From positions 5,164,001-5,228,000 of the forward strand of contig NZ_LT838813.1 in NCBI RefSeq assembly GCF_900176595.1: DNA of 64,000 bases, written 5' to 3'. The notes under the pieces were generated by a model. It was not told where the DNA came from. It saw only the letters and a list, made by a program, of their open reading frames with translations, and did no database searches. The stretch's first letter is position 1. Each line of letters starts with the position of its first letter. Source of the stretch: Aquiflexum balticum DSM 16537. GTDB lineage: Bacteria > Bacteroidota > Bacteroidia > Cytophagales > Cyclobacteriaceae. Both the position numbers and the translations under genes were made by a program. Of the stretch, positions 43,532 through 51,686 are shown one piece after another.

Positions 43532-44884
43532 TCAATTTTTAAGAAAATCGCTTTTTCTGGGAATGGTCATAAATTCCACCAATCTTCCATTGAGATAGGT
43601 TACTTTTTCTCCATCAAAGGATGCCCCTTCTTCCAGCATAATCCTGACATCTTTGTTCCACTCTTTTACAAAAACGACAGCATTGAGTTCGATGGCGTAA
43701 ACGGTGTTTGGATAGAGAGGATAGTCACCAGCACCTTCAGTATCTCCCTGATTATCCCACATGCCTATTGTCGGTCCTGCAGCATGTCCATGAGTTCCCA
43801 GAGGATGGGAATAAATACTTCCCCTGATTCCTTCCGACTCCATAATTTTTCTGCTTTCCCGCAAAATCTGATTTCCGGTTCTCCCCTCCACAAATTGTGA
43901 TGTGAGAATGTCCTGAAGCCTGTTCCCAACTTTCATTGCATCCTTAAGATATTGTGGGACGTCATCTTCACCGGGTTTTAAAACATAAGCTAATTGTTGG
44001 GTATCAGTATTCAACCTCATATAGGTTATTCCAAAATCCATATGCAGGATATCTCCAGGCATAATAACCTGACTTTCTGCTTTAACTGCAAATGACCTTA
44101 ATTGCTCCTGAGAGTCCGGATCAGGTCTTTGCAAATCAACAGATGGATGAAACCATGTATCCAGCTTCAATGCCTTGATCCTTTCTCTGTACCACCAAAC
44201 CACATCATCAGTGGTAGTGACTCCGGCAGTGATTACATTTTCAGACAGGCCTTCAGCTATGATATGGTTGGCAATAGCTTGGATATGTCTGTAAGTCGCC
44301 ATTTCAGAAGGAGTCCTTGTTTCCAACCAACCTACAGCAAGATTTTGTGCTGAAGTTATTTTCGAATGGAAGTTTTTGGGCAAATATTCCAAAAGGGTAT
44401 TGTACTCAGTAACATTCAGACCATCTGCATGTCCATAGTCTTTGGCAATATTCAATCCGATTTTATTTGGTTTTCTCTCTACAATCAGATCTGACAATCT
44501 TTTCCATTGGTCGGGCTGTGCGTCGGGATCCCAAGCTTTTTTAAATGCCTTCCCAACATCATATCTGGCTACGGCAAGTGTTTCCACTTCATTGCTTCCA
44601 GGAGCTTTATAAAGCACCAACATGGTTCTCCTTCTGGCTGCATGCCAAGTAGCAGGTAAAAAAGTTTTGATTACGGGGTCTTCATTGTATTCTCTTGAAA
44701 TGATCACCCACATGTCGATACCAGCTCTATCCATCAATTCAGGTAGAATGGTTTTGATTCTTTCATCGAGCCATTGGTCAATAACCACAGCTTGTTCCCT
44801 TTGACTCAAAACATGAAGTTGTTGGCCAAATGAAATTTGAATGCAGAAAACACTGATGCCAAGTAGTATTAAGATTTTTTTCAT
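43532..44884 (-). CDS. Secreted M24 metallopeptidase (creatinase/prolidase-like)
   Basis: A 450-residue protein, started at MKKILILLGI with a signal peptide ending at SFGQ; an upstream frame reaches 44938 but has no fitting start. The C-terminal half has the M24 site: HMDFG at about 297, SHPLGTHGHAAGPTIG with metal-binding histidines near 370, and YAIELNAVV with the metal-binding Glu. The N-terminal creatinase-like domain is present. It is a likely periplasmic aminopeptidase or prolidase; the substrate is unknown. It resembles the M24 lipoprotein at 1036 in architecture but is anchored differently. Confidence 0.87.
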   Translation of the reverse strand: MKKILILLGISVFCIQISFGQQLHVLSQREQAVVIDQWLDERIKTILPELMDRAGIDMWVIISREYNEDPVIKTFLPATWHAARRRTMLVLYKAPGSNEVETLAVARYDVGKAFKKAWDPDAQPDQWKRLSDLIVERKPNKIGLNIAKDYGHADGLNVTEYNTLLEYLPKNFHSKITSAQNLAVGWLETRTPSEMATYRHIQAIANHIIAEGLSENVITAGVTTTDDVVWWYRERIKALKLDTWFHPSVDLQRPDPDSQEQLRSFAVKAESQVIMPGDILHMDFGITYMRLNTDTQQLAYVLKPGEDDVPQYLKDAMKVGNRLQDILTSQFVEGRTGNQILRESRKIMESEGIRGSIYSHPLGTHGHAAGPTIGMWDNQGDTEGAGDYPLYPNTVYAIELNAVVFVKEWNKDVRIMLEEGASFDGEKVTYLNGRLVEFMTIPRKSDFLKN

Positions 44885-44939
44885 ATTTAAGGTTTTATTC
44901 TGGGAAAATAGGAATAAAAGGCAATAATAAAAAGTCAAT

Positions 44940-46307
44940 CTATACCGTCGGAATTTTGCTTTCTTTTTCCTTCAGCAGTCTCAAACTCAATTTGTGAAAT
45001 CTGAAGAGCAAAAGAATACCGGTCACTGTAAGTCCAATCAAAAGACCATACCATATCCCGACTTCATTCATCCCCAAAACAAAAGCAAAAACATAGCCCA
45101 AAGGAAGTCCTATAATCCAATAGGCCACCAAGGTCACAATAGTAGGAATTCGGACATCTGACATCCCTCTTAGAGCCCCCAGACCAACCACCTGAATACC
45201 ATCAGATAGTTGGAACAATCCTGCGATAACCAATAAAGTGGCACTCATCTTAATAACTCCTGCGTCATTGATATACATTGAAGGCAAAAATTCCCTGAAT
45301 ACGATGAAAATGACCGCCGAAACACTCATAAAAATAGCAACCATTATAAACACCGTAAATCCTGCATCCCTTAAGGTCCGGATATCGTTTCGACCCAACT
45401 GATTGCCTACTCTGATCATCGCTGCTATCGAAAGACCTGAGGCCATCATATAGCTTACTGATGCCAGATTAATCGCAATCTGATGTGCCGCCAATGCATT
45501 TACACTGATCCATCCCATCATTATGGCTGCCGAACTGAATGCCCCTACTTCAAAAATGAACTGAAAGCCGGTAGGAACTCCAATTTTAAGCATCTTTGTA
45601 ATCATGGGGAGGCTTAGTTTTTTAATTCCCATTTTCAAAGAATAGGGCTTGTATCTGTTGGAATTCCAAACATAATAAAAGATAATTCCTGCCATCATCA
45701 ACCTTGATATCAAAGTAGCCCAACCTGCCCCATTCAAGCCCATAGCCGGGAAACCTAGGTTTCCATAAATCAAAACCCAATTCAGAAATACATTGATGCC
45801 ATTACAAAATATGGTGATATACATGGCCTGTTTGGTTTGGGACAAACCTTCGGCCAATTGTTTGAATGTCTGAAAAAACATAAAAGGCAACATGGAAAAA
45901 GTAATTATCGCCAAATAGGGTATAGCTAAAACCACTACTTCTTTGGGTTGATTTAAATGGTGAAGCAAAGGAGATGACAGGACGATAATCAAAAAAAGCA
46001 TGGTCCCTGTCGCCATATTGATTATAAAACCATGGTTGAATAATCCTGAAATCTTTTTGGGGTTTTTCTTGCCATCCTCCATAGCCACTAAGGGTGTTAT
46101 AGCCATTGAAACCCCTATTCCAAACATCAATGCGACAAAGAAAATACTGTTTGCCAGGGAGGCTGCTGCCAAGGGTTCGGCACCCAATCTTCCTACCATC
46201 ATACTGTCAGCTACACCTACAAGAACCTGCCCCAACTGACTTAGCATCACAGGTATAGCGAGACTGGTTGTCTTAAAATAATTATCTTTAAATTCGGCAA
46301 AAGTCAT
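44940..46307 (-). CDS. MATE-family multidrug efflux transporter
   Basis: A 455-residue protein with 12 membrane helices in two repeated halves: the N-terminal TSLAIPVMLSQLGQVLVGVADSMMVGRLGAEPLAAAS and the C-terminal IGVPTGFQFIFEVGAF with similar order. MATE pumps extrude cationic drugs or metabolites in exchange for sodium or protons. It is NorM-like. It precedes the M24 peptidase gene by about 55 bases and follows the NUDIX gene by about 20; the three minus-strand genes could form a run. Confidence 0.92.
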   Translation of the reverse strand: MTFAEFKDNYFKTTSLAIPVMLSQLGQVLVGVADSMMVGRLGAEPLAAASLANSIFFVALMFGIGVSMAITPLVAMEDGKKNPKKISGLFNHGFIINMATGTMLFLIIVLSSPLLHHLNQPKEVVVLAIPYLAIITFSMLPFMFFQTFKQLAEGLSQTKQAMYITIFCNGINVFLNWVLIYGNLGFPAMGLNGAGWATLISRLMMAGIIFYYVWNSNRYKPYSLKMGIKKLSLPMITKMLKIGVPTGFQFIFEVGAFSSAAIMMGWISVNALAAHQIAINLASVSYMMASGLSIAAMIRVGNQLGRNDIRTLRDAGFTVFIMVAIFMSVSAVIFIVFREFLPSMYINDAGVIKMSATLLVIAGLFQLSDGIQVVGLGALRGMSDVRIPTIVTLVAYWIIGLPLGYVFAFVLGMNEVGIWYGLLIGLTVTGILLLFRFHKLSLRLLKEKESKIPTV

Positions 46308-46329
46308 TTCAATATAAAAACGGTATTTT

Positions 46330-46869
46330 TTACATATTTAACAAGCGCGCAACTTTCAATAATCCTGCAATCGAAATCGCATCGGTAATCTCCCCGTTCA
46401 TGACCATATCGACTGCTTTGGTCAAAGGAATTTTTTGAATATGTAATTGTTCTGTCTCTTCAAACTCAGTTTGTCCTGGCGTCAGATCCTCTGCCAAAAA
46501 AACAAATCCTTCTTCATCAGTCACTGAATTGGATGTGTGTATGCGCATAATTTTTGTCCACTTTTTTGCAGACAAACCTGTTTCTTCTTTCAATTCCCTT
46601 TTTGCGGAATCCAATATATCATTGGCAACAGGACCTCCACCCATAGGTATTTCCCAGGAATACTCATTTAAAGTGTACCTAAACTGCCCTACAAGCCAAG
46701 TATTTCTCTCTTCATCTAATGGGATTATACCGAGTGCTTTGTTCTTGAAGATTACTTTTCCATATATACCATCTTTTCCTGAAGGAATGACCACCTGATG
46801 CTCTTCAAGGCAGATCCAGGGGTTTTCGTATATATTTTTTTTTGATTTTGTTTTCCAGGGATTTTCCAT
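46330..46869 (-). CDS. NUDIX hydrolase, ADP-ribose pyrophosphatase-like
   Basis: A 179-residue NUDIX protein. The Nudix box is clear around residues 80-105: GGGPVANDILDSAKRELKEETGL, with REL and EE of the GX5EX7REUXEEXGU consensus. A proline-glycine stretch and TEFEETEQL follow, as in ADP-ribose or nucleotide-sugar pyrophosphatases. These enzymes remove pyrophosphate from NDP-linked compounds. It is placed before the MATE gene and after the Lrp regulator, from which it is separated by a terminator. Confidence 0.85.
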   Translation of the reverse strand: MENPWKTKSKKNIYENPWICLEEHQVVIPSGKDGIYGKVIFKNKALGIIPLDEERNTWLVGQFRYTLNEYSWEIPMGGGPVANDILDSAKRELKEETGLSAKKWTKIMRIHTSNSVTDEEGFVFLAEDLTPGQTEFEETEQLHIQKIPLTKAVDMVMNGEITDAISIAGLLKVARLLNM

Positions 46870-46881
46870 GAATTCCTAAAT

Positions 46882-46910
46882 AAAAAAAGGGTGACTGCAA
46901 GCCACCCTTT
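46882..46910 (-). terminator. Intrinsic terminator of the Lrp-type gene
   Basis: AAAGGGTG and CACCCTTT form a stem with a 9-base loop; on the minus strand it is followed by seven T residues. Confidence 0.85.
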
Positions 46911-46932
46911 CAATGATTTAAATTTTAAATTT

Positions 46933-47415
46933 TTATAGGGGTATCGGCAATACTTTACTGTCCTTAAAAGTAGAAAGAATAACCATAGATTGCATGGAAT
47001 CCACTTCCCTAATTTCACTGACTTTTTCCAACATCAATTTCTGGTAAGCAGTAATATCTTTGGCAATGATTTTAAGAATAAAGTCTCCGGTACCGGTAAT
47101 ATGGTGACATTCTATCACTTCCTGAATTTCATTGATCTCTTTCATAAAGGCATCAATATTTCCTTTATTATGTCCTATGAGGCTGACCAAAACAAATGTA
47201 CTCACACCTAACCCAATTTTTTCAGGGTCAAGCTTTGCATGATAGCTCTTTATAATTCCGGATTGTTCAAGTTTTTTTACACGCTCTAAAGTTGGGGCCG
47301 GAGAAAGTCCGATATCCTTAGAAAGCTGGGCGTTGGTTATTTTAGCATTTGCCTGAAGAATCTCCAGGATTTTGCGATCTATCTTGTCAAATTTCACTTT
47401 TATACTATTATCCAT
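46933..47415 (-). CDS. Lrp/AsnC-family transcriptional regulator
   Basis: A 160-residue regulator with an N-terminal winged helix (IDRKILEILQANAKITNAQLSKDIGLS) and a C-terminal RAM domain (GLGVSTFVLVSL, GTGDFILKIIAKDI). Lrp/AsnC proteins bind amino acids and control metabolic genes, and commonly regulate themselves. A perfect palindrome TTGTTTTAAAACAA lies just upstream at 47468-47481 and a promoter -7 box at 47447-47454, a layout compatible with autoregulation. Confidence 0.94.
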   Translation of the reverse strand: MDNSIKVKFDKIDRKILEILQANAKITNAQLSKDIGLSPAPTLERVKKLEQSGIIKSYHAKLDPEKIGLGVSTFVLVSLIGHNKGNIDAFMKEINEIQEVIECHHITGTGDFILKIIAKDITAYQKLMLEKVSEIREVDSMQSMVILSTFKDSKVLPIPL

Positions 47416-47446
47416 GATTGAAGAATTTTCGAAATTTTATGTGGTG

Positions 47447-47454
47447 CAAAGTTA
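47447..47454 (-). promoter_or_regulatory. Predicted -7 box of the Lrp-type gene
   Basis: On the minus strand this is TAACTTTG, an exact TAnnTTTG. It lies 31 bases before the start. Confidence 0.6.
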
Positions 47455-47467
47455 ATATAAATTGATA

Positions 47468-47481
47468 TTGTTTTAAAACAA
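47468..47481. promoter_or_regulatory. 14-bp palindrome, candidate Lrp-type operator
   Basis: TTGTTTTAAAACAA is a perfect palindrome overlapping the -33 region of the same promoter. The role as a binding site is inferred from position. Confidence 0.5.
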
Positions 47482-47625
47482 ATACCAACAAAAAACGACA
47501 CTGATTTCAAAATATTGTTATCTAATTACCTTCTTTTTGTATTTTTTTCATCGAAAAATTTCATTCTAACTGAAATTTTTCAAATTATCTGCTGAATTCA
47601 CTAACAGTTTTACGGAAAAATTAAT

Positions 47626-48819
47626 TTAAAGTTTATTCTTTTTGATATAATCTCTTGCTTCCCTGTGAGCAGGGTGTTTTCTTTTGGCATATTTTTTCAC
47701 TTTGGTAAAATATTCCTTTGCCTGTGCTTTATTATTGTCTTCATTGGCAATTTTCCCAAGGGCAATTAGAGCATATAAATAATATCCACTTTCCTGACTT
47801 TCTGATTCCTCTCCATAGGAAAGGGTTTTTAAATAATAATTTTTGGCTTGACTTTTATCATTTACCCTGTCATAATATTGCGCTATATAAAAAGCTGCGT
47901 AACGGCCACTATTGGATTCATATCCTGTCCACTTTTCTTCAATCCTTTTCAATATTTCTTCCGAAAGCTCTTTTGACTCTGTGATTCTACCAACAGTGTA
48001 TAAATGTCTTGCATAAGAACGATGAAAATATGGATTATTCGGAAATTTCTGATGAAGATAATCCGTGATCGCCAAAGCTTTATAGGGTTGCTTTTCCTCA
48101 GATGCATATAGCCTAAACAAAAAATATTGTGCTTCAACTCTTGAATAAAAGGCATTTTGAGCTACTTCTTCCAATTGTTTTAAGCCCAATTCCTTGTCCC
48201 CTTTGGGAAAAAGCGCTACGACGGGTTTCAATATGGGGTAGTTTTCCGGAATCCAAACCGAGAAGTAATTGAATAAAGCATCTCCAAGTAATAATTCCGG
48301 ATTAAGTTCTTCCTCTCCCCTACTCAGGTCCAGGTATTTGAGTGCATTTTTTCCTGCAAAAGTTGCCCTTGTCCAGCTTTTTCTTTCGCTGAGTAATCTG
48401 CCCTGAAATCCATAAGCTCCCGCTAAAAAGAATGCCGCTTCCTTATTTCCCGGATCTTCATCAATCATTTTCTTTGCTTTATCGATGACCACATCCATCT
48501 CATCCATAAAATAATCATCATACCTCTTATTTTCCATGTCGGGGGCAATTTTCCACCATGTACTCAATCCTTTCAAAAAATAGGGGAGCGGATGATCAGG
48601 ATATTGATATTGTAGCACCCTAAACCCCCTTTCGGCTGATTCAAAATCAAAATTGTACAAAGCGTTCACATATTCGGTTATCCTAAATTGCAGACCTTTG
48701 TCCAATAGCAAATATGGAGACTCAGCCACTCCGACTTTGTCCAATGGTTCATCTTGGCCAAACGTGGGAATAGCCCAAAGCAAAAAGGAAAAACTAAATA
48801 CAATAGTCAGTGTGCGCAT
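47626..48819 (-). CDS. Exported TPR-repeat protein
   Basis: A 397-residue protein with a signal peptide ending at PTFGQ and TPR-like helices over most of its length, for example VNALYNFDFESAERGFRVLQY, DPGNKEAAFFLAGAYGFQ and SQAKNYYLKTLSYGEES. It probably sits in the periplasm and may form a scaffold. No specific family was recognised. A TAnnTTTG-type -7 box precedes it at 48839-48846. Confidence 0.82.
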   Translation of the reverse strand: MRTLTIVFSFSFLLWAIPTFGQDEPLDKVGVAESPYLLLDKGLQFRITEYVNALYNFDFESAERGFRVLQYQYPDHPLPYFLKGLSTWWKIAPDMENKRYDDYFMDEMDVVIDKAKKMIDEDPGNKEAAFFLAGAYGFQGRLLSERKSWTRATFAGKNALKYLDLSRGEEELNPELLLGDALFNYFSVWIPENYPILKPVVALFPKGDKELGLKQLEEVAQNAFYSRVEAQYFLFRLYASEEKQPYKALAITDYLHQKFPNNPYFHRSYARHLYTVGRITESKELSEEILKRIEEKWTGYESNSGRYAAFYIAQYYDRVNDKSQAKNYYLKTLSYGEESESQESGYYLYALIALGKIANEDNNKAQAKEYFTKVKKYAKRKHPAHREARDYIKKNKL

Positions 48820-48838
48820 TCTTTATTTAAATTTTATT

Positions 48839-48846
48839 CAAAATTA
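48839..48846 (-). promoter_or_regulatory. Predicted -7 box of the TPR gene
   Basis: TAATTTTG on the minus strand is an exact TAnnTTTG, 20 bases before the start. No clear -33 element at the normal spacing. Confidence 0.5.
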
Positions 48847-48895
48847 TATGGTATTCCAAACAATCATTTAGATTTGGCAATAATTATTTCAATTC

Positions 48896-49543
48896 ATGGA
48901 TAATTCCCAAAGCTCAATTTCACAACGTATCCTTGACTCTTTAGATTTCGACAAGAGACTCTTTTTTTTGATCTTGGTGATTTTGTTTTTATCAATCAGG
49001 TTTGTCACCAATGATTTGATCCTTCAATCAATCCCTGGATATGAAAAACTGGAAGCAGATGGCAGCTTTTCTATTTTTCATATTTTCAATGCTTTAAATT
49101 ATATATGGACCCCCTTTGCCTTGTTATGGAAATTTACGCTGATATCTTTTGTAATCTGGACTGGCGCTTTTGCATTTGGCTACAAAACTTCCTATAAAAA
49201 TCTCTGGCAATTTGTTTTGGTGGCTGAGTTGATCTTTGTTTTTCCTGAATTGATCAAATTGATTTATTTTATCCAACCTTCTGACAGCGTCACTTACTTG
49301 GATGTCAAAAATTTCTATCCGCTTTCATTACTTTCTTTTGTAAATCAGGAAAGCATCTCCCCAAAATATATCTATCCACTTCAGGCCTTAAATCTTTTTG
49401 AAGTTGTTTATGTTGTTTTTTTGGTTTTAGGATTCCACAGCATTAGCCGCCGAAGCATTAAAGAATCCTTTGTTGTCATCTTATTCAGTTACGTTTTGTT
49501 TTTCCTGCTATGGTTACTTTTCTATATCTTGGTATATAAATAA
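48896..49543 (+). CDS. Hypothetical polytopic membrane protein
   Basis: A 215-residue protein with five to six hydrophobic segments (about 20-40, 75-95, 105-120, 135-150, 170-190, 195-213). The N-terminal SISQRILDSLDFDKRLFFLI is followed by a charged loop. A resemblance to the YIP1 superfamily is possible but not certain. It is transcribed divergently from the TPR gene; the next gene downstream is 75 bases away and starts a separate unit. Confidence 0.6.
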   Translation: MDNSQSSISQRILDSLDFDKRLFFLILVILFLSIRFVTNDLILQSIPGYEKLEADGSFSIFHIFNALNYIWTPFALLWKFTLISFVIWTGAFAFGYKTSYKNLWQFVLVAELIFVFPELIKLIYFIQPSDSVTYLDVKNFYPLSLLSFVNQESISPKYIYPLQALNLFEVVYVVFLVLGFHSISRRSIKESFVVILFSYVLFFLLWLLFYILVYK

Positions 49544-49618
49544 ATCCACTCCCAAAAAATCAACTGTTTCAATGAAAGGTATCCCTTATATTTATATGGA
49601 ATGAAAAAATTGTGTGCT

Positions 49619-51490
49619 ATGAAAAAAATCAAACTGACTCTTTTCCTTATTGCTGCTTTTGTCCTGAGTTTTCAAGTTTATGCCCAGGATGCAGCTTATG
49701 TTGAAGCAAATTATGACAAAGCTGAATACCAAATCCCAATGAGAGATGGTATCAAATTGCATACTGTGGTGTATACACCCAAGGATAAAAGTCAAAAACA
49801 CCCTTTTATGATGCAAAGGACTCCATATAGTTCTGGCCCTTATGGTGAAGGTAAGATGAAAGCAGGTCTGGGACCATCACCGAAAATGATGAAAGAAGGT
49901 TACATTTTTGTTTACCAGGATGTAAGAGGAAGGTGGATGTCTGAGGGGCAATATGATAACATGAGACCCACCCTTACTGAAAGGAAAAAAGGCAGTAAAG
50001 CAATTGATGAAAGTACCGATACCTTCGATACGATAGAATGGTTATTGAAAAATGTCGGCAACCATAATGGTAAATTCGGGCAGTGGGGTATTTCTTATCC
50101 GGGATTTTACGCAGCAGCGGCACTTCCTTTTGCCCATCCGGCATTGAAGGCAGTGTCCCCTCAAGCGCCAATTGGTGATTTTTATTTCGATGATTTTCAC
50201 CATAATGGGGCATATTTTCTGAGTTATTGGGCAGCTACGGTAGTTTTCGGATATCAACATGATGGACCTACTGACAAGCCTTGGTATTCCATGGTCAACA
50301 CCGGCACCAAAGATGCTTACCAGTTTTATATGGATATGGGTTCTCTTAAAAATGCAGATAAGTATTACGGAGAGGATAATTTCTTCTGGACCCAATTGAA
50401 AGAAAATCCTGATTACAATGAATTTTGGCAAAAAAGAAGCATTATCCCCCATCTGAATGAAGTGAAGCCTGCAGTCATGACTGTAGGAGGCTGGTTTGAT
50501 GCGGAAGATTTGTATGGTCCGTTGACAATTTACAAGACCATAGAAAAAAACAATCCCAATACTTATAATACCTTGGTAATGGGTCCCTGGTCCCATGGAG
50601 ATTGGTCAAGGGAAAGTGGTATTCAAACCGTTTCAAATATTTATTTCGGAGATTCCATCTCTACCTGGTATCAGAACAATGTGGAAGCTGAATTTTTTCA
50701 ACATTTCCTAAAAGGACCTGCGGATGGAAAAACGGGCCTTCCCGAGGCATATATTTTCGATACCGGCAAAAATGAATGGCAAAAATTTGATACCTGGCCA
50801 CCAAAAGACATAGAAAATAAAATACTTTATCCGCAGGGCAATGGAACTTTGAGTATGGAAGCGCCAAAAGGAAACGAGGTTTCAACCTTTGTTTCAGACC
50901 CTTCCAAGCCTGTACCCCACAGCCCTGATATCAAATTTAATTTTACTCCCAGAAAATATATGGCAGATGATCAAAGATTTGCTGCCAGAAGACCGGATGT
51001 CTTGGTTTTTGAAACAGATGTCTTGGAAGAGGACATAACATTGGCAGGTGAAATTATGGCCAAATTAATGGTTTCCACCTCGGAAACCGATGCAGACTGG
51101 ATTGTAAAATTAGTGGATGTTTTTCCTGGAGAAACCCCGGATCATGACTATGTACAACAGGGCACCCACCTCAGCCACTATCATTTGATGGTGAGGTCCG
51201 AGGTTATCAGAGGCCGATATAGGGAGAGTTTTTCTGAGCCAAAACCCTTTATTCCAAATCAAAAAACAGAAGTACCCTTACAATTGCAGGACGTGATGCA
51301 TACTTTCAAAAAAGGTCACAAAATACAGATTCAGATCCAAAGCACCTGGTTTCCTTTAATTGATAGAAATCCCCAGAAATATGTGGAGAACATCTTCAAA
51401 GCAGATGACGAAGATTTCATCAAAGCCACCCATAGGGTGTTTCATGATGCTGAATCCCCCACCGCTATCCATGTGCAGGTGTTGAAATAA
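49619..51490 (+). CDS. Secreted CocE/NonD-family serine hydrolase
   Basis: A 623-residue protein beginning with a signal peptide (MKKIKLTLFLIAAF, cleaved near YAQ). The catalytic serine is in GQWGISYPG at about 158, followed by the Asp in GWFDAEDLYG and the His in GPWSHGDWS, the triad of the CocE/X-Pro dipeptidyl-peptidase (S15) group. The C-terminal X-Pro beta-sandwich (about 430-620) is present. Family members hydrolyse acyl groups from cephalosporins, cocaine, or peptides. Substrate here is unknown. A longer frame starts at 49601 but the signal begins at 49619. Confidence 0.86.
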   Translation: MKKIKLTLFLIAAFVLSFQVYAQDAAYVEANYDKAEYQIPMRDGIKLHTVVYTPKDKSQKHPFMMQRTPYSSGPYGEGKMKAGLGPSPKMMKEGYIFVYQDVRGRWMSEGQYDNMRPTLTERKKGSKAIDESTDTFDTIEWLLKNVGNHNGKFGQWGISYPGFYAAAALPFAHPALKAVSPQAPIGDFYFDDFHHNGAYFLSYWAATVVFGYQHDGPTDKPWYSMVNTGTKDAYQFYMDMGSLKNADKYYGEDNFFWTQLKENPDYNEFWQKRSIIPHLNEVKPAVMTVGGWFDAEDLYGPLTIYKTIEKNNPNTYNTLVMGPWSHGDWSRESGIQTVSNIYFGDSISTWYQNNVEAEFFQHFLKGPADGKTGLPEAYIFDTGKNEWQKFDTWPPKDIENKILYPQGNGTLSMEAPKGNEVSTFVSDPSKPVPHSPDIKFNFTPRKYMADDQRFAARRPDVLVFETDVLEEDITLAGEIMAKLMVSTSETDADWIVKLVDVFPGETPDHDYVQQGTHLSHYHLMVRSEVIRGRYRESFSEPKPFIPNQKTEVPLQLQDVMHTFKKGHKIQIQIQSTWFPLIDRNPQKYVENIFKADDEDFIKATHRVFHDAESPTAIHVQVLK

Positions 51491-51565
51491 ATGAAGGAGA
51501 AAAGGTTAAGGGCAAAAGGATGAAGGTATTCTTCTTACTTTTTGCCTTTAATTTTAGTTTTTAGT

Positions 51566-51614
51566 CTCTTGGCTCTTGTCTCTTGTTTCTTGCCTCTTGC
51601 CTCTTGTTTCTTCT
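51566..51614. repeat. Degenerate heptanucleotide tandem repeat
   Basis: Seven 7-base units in a row: CTCTTGG, CTCTTGT, CTCTTGT, TTCTTGC, CTCTTGC, CTCTTGT and TTCTTCT. On the other strand this is a CAAGAGA-type short tandem repeat. It lies between the CocE hydrolase and the M3 peptidase. Confidence 0.95.
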
Positions 51615-51686
51615 ATTTCTCTCTCTTTCCATTAAACTTCTTTAACTTTGCTCCTGTTAATAGGCAAGAAATAAAACCAAGAATAT

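Noticed and set aside
51566-51614. Heptamer repeat considered as a CRISPR array
   Set aside because: The units are contiguous and only 7 bases long with no spacers.
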